Shown here piece after piece: positions 48,629-58,485 of a stretch of DNA of 64,000 nt. A program made the position numbers and the translations under genes. This stretch comes from an uncultured Bacteroidales bacterium (GTDB lineage: Bacteria > Bacteroidota > Bacteroidia > Bacteroidales > Paludibacteraceae): assembly GCA_946406195.1 (NCBI GenBank), contig CAMJJT010000006.1, positions 37,864 to 101,863 on the forward strand. The letters are read 5' to 3'. How positions within the stretch are numbered: the stretch's first letter is position 1; each line of letters opens with the position of its first letter. The notes beneath the pieces were generated by a model, which was given only the letters and a program-made list of their open reading frames with translations, made no database searches and was not told the DNA's origin.

Positions 48629-51364
48629 GATTTTATACATATTGAAGGGGCGGAGACACACAATTTGAAGCATGTGACGGTAGATATACCTCGCAACAAA
48701 TTGGTGGTGATCACCGGCGTGAGCGGCAGCGGAAAGAGTTCGCTGGCTTTCGACACGCTTTATGCGGAAGGTCAGCGACGGTACGTGGAGAGTCTGAGCG
48801 CTTACGCGCGGCAGTTCATGGGAAGGATGCAAAAACCGGAGGTGGAGAAGATAGAAGGTATTCCGCCTGCGATCGCTATCCAACAGAAAGTGACGAGCAG
48901 GAATCCCCGTTCGACCGTAGGTACGGTGACGGAGATTTACGACTATTTGAAATTATTGTACGCGCGCGTAGGTCACACCTACTCGCCCGTGAGCGGAGAA
49001 GAGGTAAAGCGAAACACGATCCGTGACGTAGTGCAATACATGGAGGAACAACCGGTCGGCACACGATTGTATCTGCTTAGTCCGATCATCGTACCGGAAG
49101 GAAGGACGATGCAAGATCAGTTGGCTTTTTGGCAGAGTCAGGGTTTCAGCCGTCTCTTCATTGACGGCGACGCCGTTCGGTTAGACGACAAAACATGGGA
49201 GAAAGCAGAAGGTCATGAAGCGTTTTTGTTAGTGGACCGTCTCATCGTGGATCATGAGCAGGCAACGAGTAACCGCTTTGCCGACAGCGTGCAGACGGCA
49301 TTCTACGAGGGGCAAGGCGAATGTCAGATTCAAGTACAAATAGGCAATGTACCAAGAGTAAAAGTCTTTACCGAGCGGTTTGAAGCGGACGGCATCTCGT
49401 TCATGGAGCCAACGGAGCACCTTTTTGACTTCAATAACCCAATCGGCGCGTGTCCGGAGTGCAAGGGTGTAGGCGTTGTGATGGGTATTGACGAGGACTT
49501 GGTGGTGCCCGACAAATCGAAATCGGTGTATGAAGGAGCTATCGCTTGTTGGCAGAGCGAGAAAATGGTCAAATGGCAGAACGATTTAGTCTATAACGCC
49601 GCTAAGTTTGATTTTCCGATCCACACGCCTTTCTACGCTTTGTCGCAGGCTCAAAAACATTTGATTTGGACCGGAAACGAGTATTTCCAAGGACTGAACG
49701 CGTTCTTCCATGAGTTGGAGAGCCAGCAGTACAACCGGCTGCAATACAAAGTGATGTTAGCCCGATACAAAGGCAAGACGACCTGTCCCGTTTGTCACGG
49801 ATTACATCTGCGCAAAGAGGCGGAGTACGTCTTTGTAAGCGGTAAGAACATCCAGACGTTATGCTCGATGCCGCTATCGGAGTTGCAGGATTGGTTCCGC
49901 CATATCGAGTTGAGCCACACGGAGCAGTTAGCGGCGGAGATGATTCTGAAGGAGATCAACAGCAGGTTGCAGTTCATGCAGGACGTAGGTCTCAGTTATC
50001 TGACGCTCAACCGTCAATGCACGACGCTTTCGGGCGGTGAGAGTCAGCGAATCAGCCTCGCTAAATCCTTAGGAAGCAGTCTGGTAGGATCGTTATATGT
50101 ACTGGACGAGCCGTCTATCGGTCTTCATCCTCGCGACACGGAAAGGCTGATTCATGTGCTGCGCGAGTTACGGGATTTAGGCAACACGATCGTGGTGGTG
50201 GAGCATGACGAGGACATCATTGCTGCCGCGGATCATATTATTGAGATAGGTCCGGAGGCAGGTCGTCACGGCGGAGAGGTGGTGTATGAAGGTACGCCGC
50301 GACCGGAGATGTTCACTTTTGCGATCCCTTCGCAAAGGAGGCATTGGAATAATTATATCGAGGTGGAAGGGGCTTGTGAGAACAACCTGAAACATATCAC
50401 GGTGCGTTTTCCGCTACATGTGATGACGGTCGTGACGGGCGTGAGCGGCAGCGGAAAGAGTTCGCTGGTAAGCAAGGTGCTCTACCCTGCCCTTAAGAAA
50501 CATTACGGAGGTGTTTTTGCAGAACACACAGGTGATTTCGGTCACTTACGAGGCAGCCTGCATTTGATGCATGATATTGAGTTTGTGGACCAGAATCCGC
50601 TGAGTCGTTCGAGCCGCAGCAATCCTGTTACTTACCTCAAGGCGTACGACGAGATAAGGCGTCTCTATGCTGAACAGCCCCTTTCCAAACAGTTAGGTCT
50701 GACGCCGGCCCATTTCAGTTTCAACACCCCGGGCGGACGATGCGAGACCTGTCAGGGCGAAGGAACGATCACGATCGAGATGCAGTTCATGGCGGACTTG
50801 GTGCTGGAATGCGAACAATGTCACGGCAAGCGGTTCAAGCAAGATATCTTGGATGTCCATTACCGTGGCAAGTCGATCTACGACATCCTCTGCATGACCG
50901 TCAATCAGGCGGTGGAGTTCTTCAGCGAGGACCCTGAGTGCGCGAAGATCGTGAAGCGGCTCAAACCGCTGCAGGACGTAGGTATCGGTTACGTGCAGTT
51001 GGGGCAGAGCAGCAGTACACTCTCGGGCGGTGAGAGTCAGCGTGTGAAATTAGCTTCTTTCTTGGCGCAAGAGGAGAACAACCCGACCATTTTTGTCTTT
51101 GACGAGCCTACCACGGGTCTGCACCACCGCGATGTAGAAGTGCTGCTGAAGGCGCTGAACAGGCTGATTAGCAAAGGTCACACGGTCATCATCATTGAGC
51201 ATAACCCTGCTGTCATTTTGGCAGCGGACCATGTGATTGATCTGGGTCCTGAGGGAGGTGAAGAAGGCGGAGAGGTCGTTTGCGCCGGCACGCCCGAAGA
51301 GATCGCACAATGTGAGAAGAGTTATACCGGCAAGTTCCTTGCCAAATTGATCCATAAACCATGA
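48617..51364 (+). CDS. uvrA: Excinuclease ABC subunit A
   Basis: 915 residues from a TTG start (MRIEDFIHIEGAETHNLKHVTVDIPR). Two ABC modules: Walker A GVSGSGKSSLAFDTLYAEGQ and GVSGSGKSSLVSKVLYPAL; signatures LSGGESQRISLAKSLG and LSGGESQRVKLASFLA; Walker B VLDEPSIGLHPRD and FDEPTTGLHHRDV. Zinc modules have CPECKGVG/CPVCHGLH and CETCQGEG/CEQCHGKRF. It scans DNA for damage with UvrB. The start lies in a heptad repeat and overlaps the previous stop (TTGA); no ATG occurs before the conserved N terminus. Confidence 0.95.
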   Translation: MRIEDFIHIEGAETHNLKHVTVDIPRNKLVVITGVSGSGKSSLAFDTLYAEGQRRYVESLSAYARQFMGRMQKPEVEKIEGIPPAIAIQQKVTSRNPRSTVGTVTEIYDYLKLLYARVGHTYSPVSGEEVKRNTIRDVVQYMEEQPVGTRLYLLSPIIVPEGRTMQDQLAFWQSQGFSRLFIDGDAVRLDDKTWEKAEGHEAFLLVDRLIVDHEQATSNRFADSVQTAFYEGQGECQIQVQIGNVPRVKVFTERFEADGISFMEPTEHLFDFNNPIGACPECKGVGVVMGIDEDLVVPDKSKSVYEGAIACWQSEKMVKWQNDLVYNAAKFDFPIHTPFYALSQAQKHLIWTGNEYFQGLNAFFHELESQQYNRLQYKVMLARYKGKTTCPVCHGLHLRKEAEYVFVSGKNIQTLCSMPLSELQDWFRHIELSHTEQLAAEMILKEINSRLQFMQDVGLSYLTLNRQCTTLSGGESQRISLAKSLGSSLVGSLYVLDEPSIGLHPRDTERLIHVLRELRDLGNTIVVVEHDEDIIAAADHIIEIGPEAGRHGGEVVYEGTPRPEMFTFAIPSQRRHWNNYIEVEGACENNLKHITVRFPLHVMTVVTGVSGSGKSSLVSKVLYPALKKHYGGVFAEHTGDFGHLRGSLHLMHDIEFVDQNPLSRSSRSNPVTYLKAYDEIRRLYAEQPLSKQLGLTPAHFSFNTPGGRCETCQGEGTITIEMQFMADLVLECEQCHGKRFKQDILDVHYRGKSIYDILCMTVNQAVEFFSEDPECAKIVKRLKPLQDVGIGYVQLGQSSSTLSGGESQRVKLASFLAQEENNPTIFVFDEPTTGLHHRDVEVLLKALNRLISKGHTVIIIEHNPAVILAADHVIDLGPEGGEEGGEVVCAGTPEEIAQCEKSYTGKFLAKLIHKP

Positions 51365-53283
51365 GATTATTTCATTTGAAAGCGCAATCCGACTACCTGC
51401 CCCGTTGGGGAGTATTGCTATTGGATATATTACTGTGTACGATCGCCTTTTGGCTCTGCACATGGATAGGAAGCGGCATTTTTGACTACAAGATGATCGC
51501 ACAATTCGTCTGGCCGCTTTGGAAGCAGTACATGGTGATCATCTGCGTACAGATACTGGCTTTTGGTATCTTCCATACATACACCGGTATCCTGCGTTAT
51601 TCCACGTTCATCGATACCATCAAGATTCTGCTGGCGAACGTGACAACATCGGTAGCCTTGTTGCTATTCAACAGCGCGATGCAGTACTATACGGGCCAAC
51701 ACCCGATTCTCAATACCCTGCTGCTGATCTACCTGCCTATTGCGTTTGTACTCCTGTTCACGCTGCGTGTCGGCGTGAAGACATTAAGCGAGATCCTATC
51801 GGACGAGAGAGGTACCCCGCGTGTGATGATCTACGGCACACAGACTGCAGGCATAGCCATCGCTAAGATGCTACGCGCGGCGGGAAACACTCCGTACCGT
51901 CCTGTCGGCTTCATCGCCGGACCCAAGGAGAGACATTCCTATGAACTGGCAGGTCTGAACGTCAGGACGTTAGACAAGAAACTATTTGAATGGATGGCGG
52001 CACGTAATATTCACCATGTGATTATCTCGCCTATCAAGATGCGCGAGATAGAGCCGTCCCGAGATCTGCAAGTCTTCATCGACCATAACATCCGCATCCT
52101 GACCACTCCCTATTTCACCCAGTTCGACAACACGAACGATATCGACGCCCAGCGGATCGGACGGATTGATGCTATCCGCATTGAGGATTTGTTGGAGCGT
52201 CCCCAGATCGACATCAACACGGAGAACGTGCGGCAGATTATCCAAAAGAAAGTGGTGCTGATCAGCGGAGCGGCGGGCAGTATCGGCAGCGAGTTAGTGC
52301 GACAGGTACAACGTTTCGAGCCACAGGTAACGATTCTTCTGGAGATAGCGGAGAGTCCGCTGCACGACCTGACGCTCGACCTCCAGAAACAATTCCCTGA
52401 CAACCGGTTTATTCCCATCATCGCAGACATCCGTAACCGCGCACGTATCGAGCAGATTTTCAACGAGATGCGTCCAGACATAGTCTATCATGCCGCGGCG
52501 TATAAGCATGTACCGCTGATGGAGAGTTTCCCTAACGAAGCGATACAAACCAATGTCTTAGGCACAAAGAACATGGCAGACATGGCGGTCAAATACGGGG
52601 TGCAACGGTTCGTGATGATCTCCACCGACAAAGCGGTCAACCCTACCAACATCATGGGTGCCAGCAAAAGGATTGCGGAGATTTACGTGCAGTCACTCTT
52701 CCGCAAACTACACGCAGAGAACAAAGACTGCACCAAGTTCATCACCACCCGTTTCGGCAACGTGTTAGGTTCCAACGGTTCGGTCATTCCTTATTTCCGC
52801 AAACAGATAGCCGCCGGAGGACCGGTGACGGTGACCCATCCGGAGATCATCCGTTATTTCATGACCATCCCGGAGGCGTGCTGCCTTGTGATGGAAGCCG
52901 GCACTTTGGGCGAAGGAGGTGAGATCTTCATCTTCGACATGGGCAAACCGGTGAAGATCATCGATTTGGCGAGAAACATGATCCGGTTAGCCGGCTACAC
53001 TCCGGAGAAAGATATCTCCATCGTCTTCACGGGTCTCCGTCCGGGCGAGAAACTATATGAAGAACTGCTGAACCAGAAAGAACTGACGATCCCTACCAGT
53101 CACAACAAGATCATGATTGCCCGAGTGCGTGAGTTCGACTATGAGCAAGTACAGAAACAGGTGAACAAACTCATTGAAACGAGTCAATTGGACAAACCCT
53201 TCACCACCGTAACCCTTATGAAGAACATCGTCCCTGAGTTCATCAGCAAGAACTCCATTTACGAACAATTAGATGCACAATGA
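51361..53283 (+). CDS. Membrane nucleoside-diphosphate-sugar dehydratase/epimerase (CapD/WbpM-like)
   Basis: 640 residues. Four predicted transmembrane helices at the N terminus (about 15-145), a CoA-binding-like Rossmann region (RVMIYGTQTAGIAIAKML), then the catalytic SDR domain with GAAGSIGSELVRQ (NAD binding), YHAAAYKHVPLMES, STDKAVNPTNIMGASKR and TTRFGNVLGSNGSVIP. This family converts UDP-GlcNAc to 4-keto-6-deoxy sugars at the inner membrane for surface polysaccharides. It overlaps the uvrA stop (ATGA) and the following transferase start. Confidence 0.93.
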   Translation: MRLFHLKAQSDYLPRWGVLLLDILLCTIAFWLCTWIGSGIFDYKMIAQFVWPLWKQYMVIICVQILAFGIFHTYTGILRYSTFIDTIKILLANVTTSVALLLFNSAMQYYTGQHPILNTLLLIYLPIAFVLLFTLRVGVKTLSEILSDERGTPRVMIYGTQTAGIAIAKMLRAAGNTPYRPVGFIAGPKERHSYELAGLNVRTLDKKLFEWMAARNIHHVIISPIKMREIEPSRDLQVFIDHNIRILTTPYFTQFDNTNDIDAQRIGRIDAIRIEDLLERPQIDINTENVRQIIQKKVVLISGAAGSIGSELVRQVQRFEPQVTILLEIAESPLHDLTLDLQKQFPDNRFIPIIADIRNRARIEQIFNEMRPDIVYHAAAYKHVPLMESFPNEAIQTNVLGTKNMADMAVKYGVQRFVMISTDKAVNPTNIMGASKRIAEIYVQSLFRKLHAENKDCTKFITTRFGNVLGSNGSVIPYFRKQIAAGGPVTVTHPEIIRYFMTIPEACCLVMEAGTLGEGGEIFIFDMGKPVKIIDLARNMIRLAGYTPEKDISIVFTGLRPGEKLYEELLNQKELTIPTSHNKIMIARVREFDYEQVQKQVNKLIETSQLDKPFTTVTLMKNIVPEFISKNSIYEQLDAQ

Positions 53284-54365
53284 TAAAAGAATTCTTTTTA
53301 CAACACAGTTACCTCATCGGATTGGTCAGTTTCCTGATCGGCCTCATTAGTATGCCGGTTGTGGTGCGTATCGCCAAGGCAAAAGGCTTTGTAGTCCGTC
53401 CTAACAAACGTATGAGCCACACCGGTGAGATACCCAATATCGGCGGACTGAATATATACTTCAGCGTGATGCTATCCTATGTGCTGTTTGATTTTGACCA
53501 AATAGCTAATAATCAGTTCTTTCTGATCGGCGTCGGAGCCATCATGGCGATCGGTTTCATAGACGATGTGCTTGTCCTGACACCCCTTGCCAAGCTCTTA
53601 GGCGAGACGCTTGCAGGTATTGCTCTGATCGGTTTCGGGGATCTTCGGATCACCCATCTCCACGGTATCTTCGGCATTCAAGGGATTGACGTCATTCCCA
53701 GTTATCTGCTGTCACTCTTTGTGTTAGTAGCGATCATCAATGCGGTGAACCTGATTGACGGTATTGACGGTCTTGCGAGTGGTTTAGGGATCCTGTACTG
53801 CCTCTTTTTTGCGATCTATTTTCACTTGGTGGGCTCCACGAGCTGGTCTATCCTTGCCATTTGCATGATCGGTGCCCTCGCTGTGTTCTTTATCTATAAT
53901 GTGTTCGGTCATCGCGAGAAGATTTTCATGGGCGACTCGGGCAGTCTGCTGTTAGGTTACCTGCTGACGGCATTCATCTTCCGTTTCTGCGAGCAGAACG
54001 CACACCATCTGGTGCCGGAGGCATACCATATGGACGCTGCACCGGCAGTAGCTATCTGCGTCATGACCGTTCCTATTTTCGATACCATCCGTGTCAGCAT
54101 CACGCGTATCAAGCAGCATCGTTCTCCCTTCGCAGCGGATAAGAATCATATTCACCATCTGATCCTCCGCACGGGGCGCAATCATATCCAGACGACCTGT
54201 ATTCTGCTGACGGTGAGCCTTCTCTTTATCGGTCTGGCTATCCTTGGCAGAAACTGGAACTTCTGGGTGCTGCTGATCACCGATTTCGGGTTGGCGACCT
54301 TGCTGACCATGTGGTTATGGCATATTATTAACAAGAAAATGTCCTCGGAGCATGCTAACAATTGA
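53280..54365 (+). CDS. Undecaprenyl-phosphate sugar-1-phosphate transferase (MraY/WecA/TagO family)
   Basis: 361 residues, about ten membrane helices. Family motifs: DDVLVLTPLAKLLGE (DDxxx), NAVNLIDGIDGLASGLG, FMGDSGSLLLGYLL and the HHL motif in NHIHHLILRTGRNH. It starts lipid-linked glycan synthesis by moving a HexNAc-1-P onto undecaprenyl phosphate. It lies directly after the dehydratase, with overlap ATGA, fitting a surface polysaccharide or O-antigen function rather than the peptidoglycan enzyme MraY. Confidence 0.92.
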   Translation: MIKEFFLQHSYLIGLVSFLIGLISMPVVVRIAKAKGFVVRPNKRMSHTGEIPNIGGLNIYFSVMLSYVLFDFDQIANNQFFLIGVGAIMAIGFIDDVLVLTPLAKLLGETLAGIALIGFGDLRITHLHGIFGIQGIDVIPSYLLSLFVLVAIINAVNLIDGIDGLASGLGILYCLFFAIYFHLVGSTSWSILAICMIGALAVFFIYNVFGHREKIFMGDSGSLLLGYLLTAFIFRFCEQNAHHLVPEAYHMDAAPAVAICVMTVPIFDTIRVSITRIKQHRSPFAADKNHIHHLILRTGRNHIQTTCILLTVSLLFIGLAILGRNWNFWVLLITDFGLATLLTMWLWHIINKKMSSEHANN

Positions 54366-56148
54366 CCACCTGTCGATGGAGTTTGCGTCCCGCCCTGTGC
54401 TGGATGACATCACTTTCCTTATCAACCGTAAGGAACGGATTGCGCTGGTGGGTAAGAACGGAGCCGGCAAGACGACTCTGCTGCGTCTTATTGCCGGAGA
54501 ATACCAGCCTACTGCCGGACGGATCTCCAAAGAGTCGGACATGACGATCGGTTATCTGCCGCAGGTAATGCTTTTTCAGGACGACCGCACGCTCCGCGAA
54601 GAAGTCATGTCTGTATTCCGTCAGCAAAGCGGTCAATATTCTATCAGTGAAGCGGTCTTTGTTGCGGAGATGGACAGGACGGTCATCGGTCTCGGTTTTG
54701 AGCGGCGGGATTTTGAGCGGCCCTGTTCTGAGTTCTCCGGCGGATGGCGAATGCGAATCGAGTTAGCGAAGATCCTCTTGTCTCATCCGGATCTGCTGCT
54801 ACTTGACGAGCCTACCAACCACCTCGATATCGAGTCCATCCAATGGCTCGAAGAGTTCCTCAAGACCAGCCCTTCCGCCGTGCTGATGGTCAGCCATGAC
54901 CGTGCGTTCATTGATAACGTGTGCACGCGAACGATAGAGATCACCCTCGGGCGGATCTATGATTATAACGTCAATTACAGCCGGTTCGTAGAGCTGCGCA
55001 AAGAGCGCCATGAACAACAGGTCCGCGCCTACCAGAACCAGCAGAAGATGATCCAAGATACCGAAGATTTCATTGAACGGTTCCGGTACAAAGCAACCAA
55101 AGCGGTACAGGTACAGAGCCGCATCAAACAGCTTGAGAAACTCGAGCGCCTCGAGGTGGACTTGGAGGACACGAGCCGTCTCAACCTGCGTTTTCCACCT
55201 GCTCCGCGAAGCGGTGATTTTCCGCTGATCGTAGAGGATCTGCGTAAGGATTTCGGTGCGCATAACGTCTTCCATGACGTCACTTTCACCATCCGCAGAG
55301 GAGAGAAAGTAGCGTTCGTGGGCAAGAACGGCGAAGGTAAATCCACGCTCGTCAAATGTATCATGGGGCAACTCGATTACATGGGGACACTCAAGATCGG
55401 GCATAACGTCAAGATTGGTTATTTCGCTCAGAACCAAGCGGCACTGCTGGACGAGAACCTCACTGTTTTTGAGACGATTGATTACGTAGCGGTAGGGGAC
55501 ATCCGCACGAAGATCCGTGACATCCTCGGTGCGTTTATGTTCGGCGGCGAGGCGAGCGAGAAGAGAGTGAAAGTGCTCTCCGGCGGCGAGCGAAGCCGAC
55601 TGGCGATGATCCGGCTCCTCCTTGAGCCCTGTAACCTCCTCATCCTTGATGAGCCGACCAACCACCTCGACATGCAATCCAAAGATGTGCTCAAGGCCGC
55701 CCTGCAGGATTTTAACGGCACGGTTATCTGCGTCTCGCACGACCGCGATTTTCTCAACGGGCTCGTGGAGAAAGTGTATGAGTTCGGTGGAGGAAGAGTC
55801 AAAGAGCACCTCGGCGGTATCTATGATTTCCTGCGCGCCAAGAAGATTGACAGCCTGCAGGAATTGGAAATAACTAGTTCTCCTAGGAATCCCAGGAATC
55901 CTATTTCTCCTAGTGGAGCGACCGACTACGCTGCCCAGAAAGCCGCCGCGGCGGAGAGACGGAAGAAAGAGAAACAGATTGCCGAGACCGAGCAGCAGAT
56001 AGCGCAGCTCGAAGAGGAACAGGCGAAGATGGAAACAATCCTCTCCGAACCGGCTAACCAGACACCGGAGAATTTTCAAAAATATGAATCAATTAAACAC
56101 CAGATAGAGCAGAAGATGTATGAGTGGGAGATCCTGAGTGAGAGTTGA
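54352..56148 (+). CDS. ABC-F family ATPase
   Basis: 598 residues with two ABC domains and no membrane segment. Walker A GKNGAGKTTLLR and GKNGEGKSTLVK; signatures FSGGWRMRIELAK and LSGGERSRLAMIRLLL; Walker B LLLLDEPTNHLDIES and LLILDEPTNHLDMQS; the charged ABC-F linker lies around 240-290. A C-terminal coiled coil (about 525-598; AERRKKEKQIAETEQQIAQLEEEQ) follows. ABC-F proteins act on the ribosome, resolving stalled translation. A repeat-derived segment (SSPRNPRNPISPSG, 55874-55914) separates the second ABC domain from the coiled coil. The start overlaps the previous gene by 14 bp. Confidence 0.92.
   Translation: MLTIDHLSMEFASRPVLDDITFLINRKERIALVGKNGAGKTTLLRLIAGEYQPTAGRISKESDMTIGYLPQVMLFQDDRTLREEVMSVFRQQSGQYSISEAVFVAEMDRTVIGLGFERRDFERPCSEFSGGWRMRIELAKILLSHPDLLLLDEPTNHLDIESIQWLEEFLKTSPSAVLMVSHDRAFIDNVCTRTIEITLGRIYDYNVNYSRFVELRKERHEQQVRAYQNQQKMIQDTEDFIERFRYKATKAVQVQSRIKQLEKLERLEVDLEDTSRLNLRFPPAPRSGDFPLIVEDLRKDFGAHNVFHDVTFTIRRGEKVAFVGKNGEGKSTLVKCIMGQLDYMGTLKIGHNVKIGYFAQNQAALLDENLTVFETIDYVAVGDIRTKIRDILGAFMFGGEASEKRVKVLSGGERSRLAMIRLLLEPCNLLILDEPTNHLDMQSKDVLKAALQDFNGTVICVSHDRDFLNGLVEKVYEFGGGRVKEHLGGIYDFLRAKKIDSLQELEITSSPRNPRNPISPSGATDYAAQKAAAAERRKKEKQIAETEQQIAQLEEEQAKMETILSEPANQTPENFQKYESIKHQIEQKMYEWEILSES
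55874..55914 (+). repeat. In-frame repeat-derived linker in the ABC-F gene
   Basis: Degenerate units TCTCCTAGGAAT, CCCAGGAAT, TCTCCTAG, with partial inverted symmetry around CCTAGG, encode SSPRNPRNPISPS. Confidence 0.65.
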
Positions 56149-56176
56149 GAAATTGACTTAAACACCCGAATTTAAT

Positions 56177-57337
56177 ATGAAAACGGACAAACTACAAACC
56201 ATCATCGATTACATCCTCACATGGCTCTGTTACGGAGACAGTGAGGCAGCCAAGCGTGTAGCGTACTCAGCAGATTTGACGAAGTTGGAGGACCATGATG
56301 TCCTGATTGTGCCGAACGGACGATTGGGAAACAGCATCGTTTTGCCGGACATGAACAAAGTGCAAGTGGAGCAGCCGGCGAAGGGCAAAACCATCATCCG
56401 TACGGACATGGTCTATAACACGTTCTTCTTCATCTCGCGCGCCGAGGAGACGTTCAACACCGAGCGGGATAGGCACGACCGTTTTATCGCGAGCTATTCC
56501 GTCCTTGCGCATAATAACCGTATGCAGATACCTCTGCTGGACGAGCATGCACGGGTGCTGATGAAGGCGCTGAACCTGCCACTACCTACTCCCGGGTTCG
56601 GACATATCTACCTCACCCATGACATCGATGCTATCTCCAAATATCGTTCCTTCCGGTCCGCTTTTGGGGGGCTTATACGGGGAGAGAAGAAAGAGGTGCT
56701 GGACGCGATTAGGGACATTCACAAGGACCCCTATTACACCTTCCCGTGGTTCATAGAACAAGATTCCCAAGTGCCAGACGCCGAGTGCATCTATTTCGTC
56801 AAACAGACCCGCGGCAAAGGATTGGATGCCCCTCAATACTGCCTGAAAGGTCGCGATTTCAAGCATCTCAAAGAGCAGTTACTCAAGAGCGGCGCTCGAC
56901 TCGGCGTACACGGCAGTTATTACCAAGAACTGCCTGCCAAACCCATCAGCACCCTCTATCGGACCCATTTCCTGCGCTCCTCTATCCGGCATATGAAAGA
57001 CTTGGTCAAAGCCGGTTATACGGATGATTTCACGATGGGTTTTGCGGACCAAGCAGGGTTCCGGCTCCAGACCACCCGTGCCGTCCGATGGATCAACCCC
57101 TCCACCTATAAACTGACCTCCCTCGTACTACATCCGCTCATCATCATGGACACCACCCTGAGCAATGAGAACTATATGAACCTCAGCGAAGACGAAGCTT
57201 ATTTCCTCTGCGAGCGACTGATAGAGAAAGTGAAAATGCACCATGGTGACTTGTGCCTCTTATGGCATAACAGCAACCTCACTCCCAACACCTATCACAA
57301 GTCCCTTTATACCAAGATCTTGGCGCTGCTTCGATGA
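56177..57337 (+). CDS. Polysaccharide deacetylase-like protein
   Basis: 386 residues. The C-terminal two thirds resemble the NodB-type deacetylase barrel: LTHDIDAISKYRSFR supplies the paired metal-binding Asp residues, and RLGVHGSYYQELP supplies a His-containing motif. The N-terminal ~130 residues (VAYSADLTKLEDHDVLIVPNGRLGNSIVLPDM) match the accessory domain often found before such deacetylases in Bacteroidota. No signal peptide, so a cytoplasmic role on lipid-linked or nucleotide sugars is possible. It is followed by GT4 with an ATGA overlap. Confidence 0.8.
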   Translation: MKTDKLQTIIDYILTWLCYGDSEAAKRVAYSADLTKLEDHDVLIVPNGRLGNSIVLPDMNKVQVEQPAKGKTIIRTDMVYNTFFFISRAEETFNTERDRHDRFIASYSVLAHNNRMQIPLLDEHARVLMKALNLPLPTPGFGHIYLTHDIDAISKYRSFRSAFGGLIRGEKKEVLDAIRDIHKDPYYTFPWFIEQDSQVPDAECIYFVKQTRGKGLDAPQYCLKGRDFKHLKEQLLKSGARLGVHGSYYQELPAKPISTLYRTHFLRSSIRHMKDLVKAGYTDDFTMGFADQAGFRLQTTRAVRWINPSTYKLTSLVLHPLIIMDTTLSNENYMNLSEDEAYFLCERLIEKVKMHHGDLCLLWHNSNLTPNTYHKSLYTKILALLR

Positions 57338-58485
57338 CGAACAAGAAAAACATATTGGTCCTTTCTGATCCTCCGGCAGCCCCGGGTTACTTGCCTCGTG
57401 TGCGTTATCTATGCGATTACCTCGTTCGGCAGGGACATCAGGTGACGTTACTCACAGAGCAGTACGGCACCATGGATTTTGTGCACTCCTACCCCATCGT
57501 GACGATCCCGATGTATAGCGGCGGCACGATCGATTGGTTGATGAAGACCGTCTGGACGCTCCTCACCGATTGGCATAATCGCGCCTTTGCAAAAAAATAT
57601 CTATCAGGCGCAGCGGTCTATCAGGCGAAGCCGGTCGATCTGGTCCTCTGTTCGGCGTTCAGCGATTTTCCTTTAGGCGCGGGCCTGCGGATTGCCCAAG
57701 CCCTGAATGTTCCGCTCATCTGCGACATCCGAGATCTGGACGAACAGGTGGACGACTCCCGATACCAATACCATCATCAGTCGGCTTGGATCATGCCTTT
57801 CCGACGTCTCTATCGCGCGATACATATTCGCCGGCGGAATAAGGTCCTCCGTGCAGCGAACGCCATCACCACCGTCTCTACATGGCACGCCGACTTCATA
57901 AAGAATCTAACGTCTGACAGCGTACCGGTCTTTACCATCTATAACGGCTATGATGCCGCGCAGTTCTACCCGGAGAACATCCCTACCGACCGGTTTACCA
58001 TCACCTATATAGGTTCCCTGTTCGATTGGCAGAAACCTGCCCTTGCCCTCGTGCAACAAGCCATCGAGGAACTAAATCAAATCTTCAAATCTTCAAATCC
58101 TCCAATCCTCATTGACCTCCATACACCCCAAGACCGTCCCGTTCCGCACGATCGGTTAGGGGACACTATCCGGCGCAGCGGAATCATGTTAGTGCTCACC
58201 AACACCCATACGCATGGCATGCTAACAACCAAGTTCTACGAGGCATTAGGATGTGAGAAACCGGTTCTGTGCGTGCCGTCCGATCAAGGGGCGCTCTCGG
58301 AACTCATCCAATACACCAATGCCGGTATAGCTACCGATGACAAAGAAGCTATCAAGGCGTTTATCATGGATCAATACGAGCAGTGGAAGAAACAATCTTT
58401 CACCCGTCAACATACCCGATATAGAGAAAATTTTTCACGCGAGAACCAATATGATCAGTTTTATCGTGCCTATTTACAACGCTGA
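57334..58485 (+). CDS. Glycosyltransferase family 4-like
   Basis: 383 residues, GT-B fold. The N-terminal domain (ILVLSDPPAAPGYLPRVRYLCDYLVRQGHQVTLLT) contains the acceptor site; the C-terminal domain starts near TIYNGYDAAQFYPE and FTITYIGSLFDWQ. The GLGCEKPVLCVPSDQG-type donor region appears as YEALGCEKPVLCVPSDQGALSELI. It transfers a sugar during surface glycan assembly at the inner face of the membrane. An octad array (58073-58110) encodes NQIFKSSNPPIL between strands of the donor domain. Confidence 0.85.
   Translation: MTNKKNILVLSDPPAAPGYLPRVRYLCDYLVRQGHQVTLLTEQYGTMDFVHSYPIVTIPMYSGGTIDWLMKTVWTLLTDWHNRAFAKKYLSGAAVYQAKPVDLVLCSAFSDFPLGAGLRIAQALNVPLICDIRDLDEQVDDSRYQYHHQSAWIMPFRRLYRAIHIRRRNKVLRAANAITTVSTWHADFIKNLTSDSVPVFTIYNGYDAAQFYPENIPTDRFTITYIGSLFDWQKPALALVQQAIEELNQIFKSSNPPILIDLHTPQDRPVPHDRLGDTIRRSGIMLVLTNTHTHGMLTTKFYEALGCEKPVLCVPSDQGALSELIQYTNAGIATDDKEAIKAFIMDQYEQWKKQSFTRQHTRYRENFSRENQYDQFYRAYLQR
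58073..58110 (+). repeat. In-frame octad array in the GT4 gene
   Basis: Units CAAATCTT, CAAATCTT, CAAATCCT, CCAATCCT preceded by AAAT, in the loop before the donor-site motif. Confidence 0.75.

Noticed and set aside
54799..56079. Minus-strand ORF of 426 codons
   Set aside because: It mirrors the ABC-F gene, whose Walker and signature motifs are intact; the antisense product shows no family features.
58337..58450. Longer N terminus for the GT2 protein
   Set aside because: The extra 38 residues are encoded within the GT4 gene and precede the natural GT-A start MISFIVPIYN.
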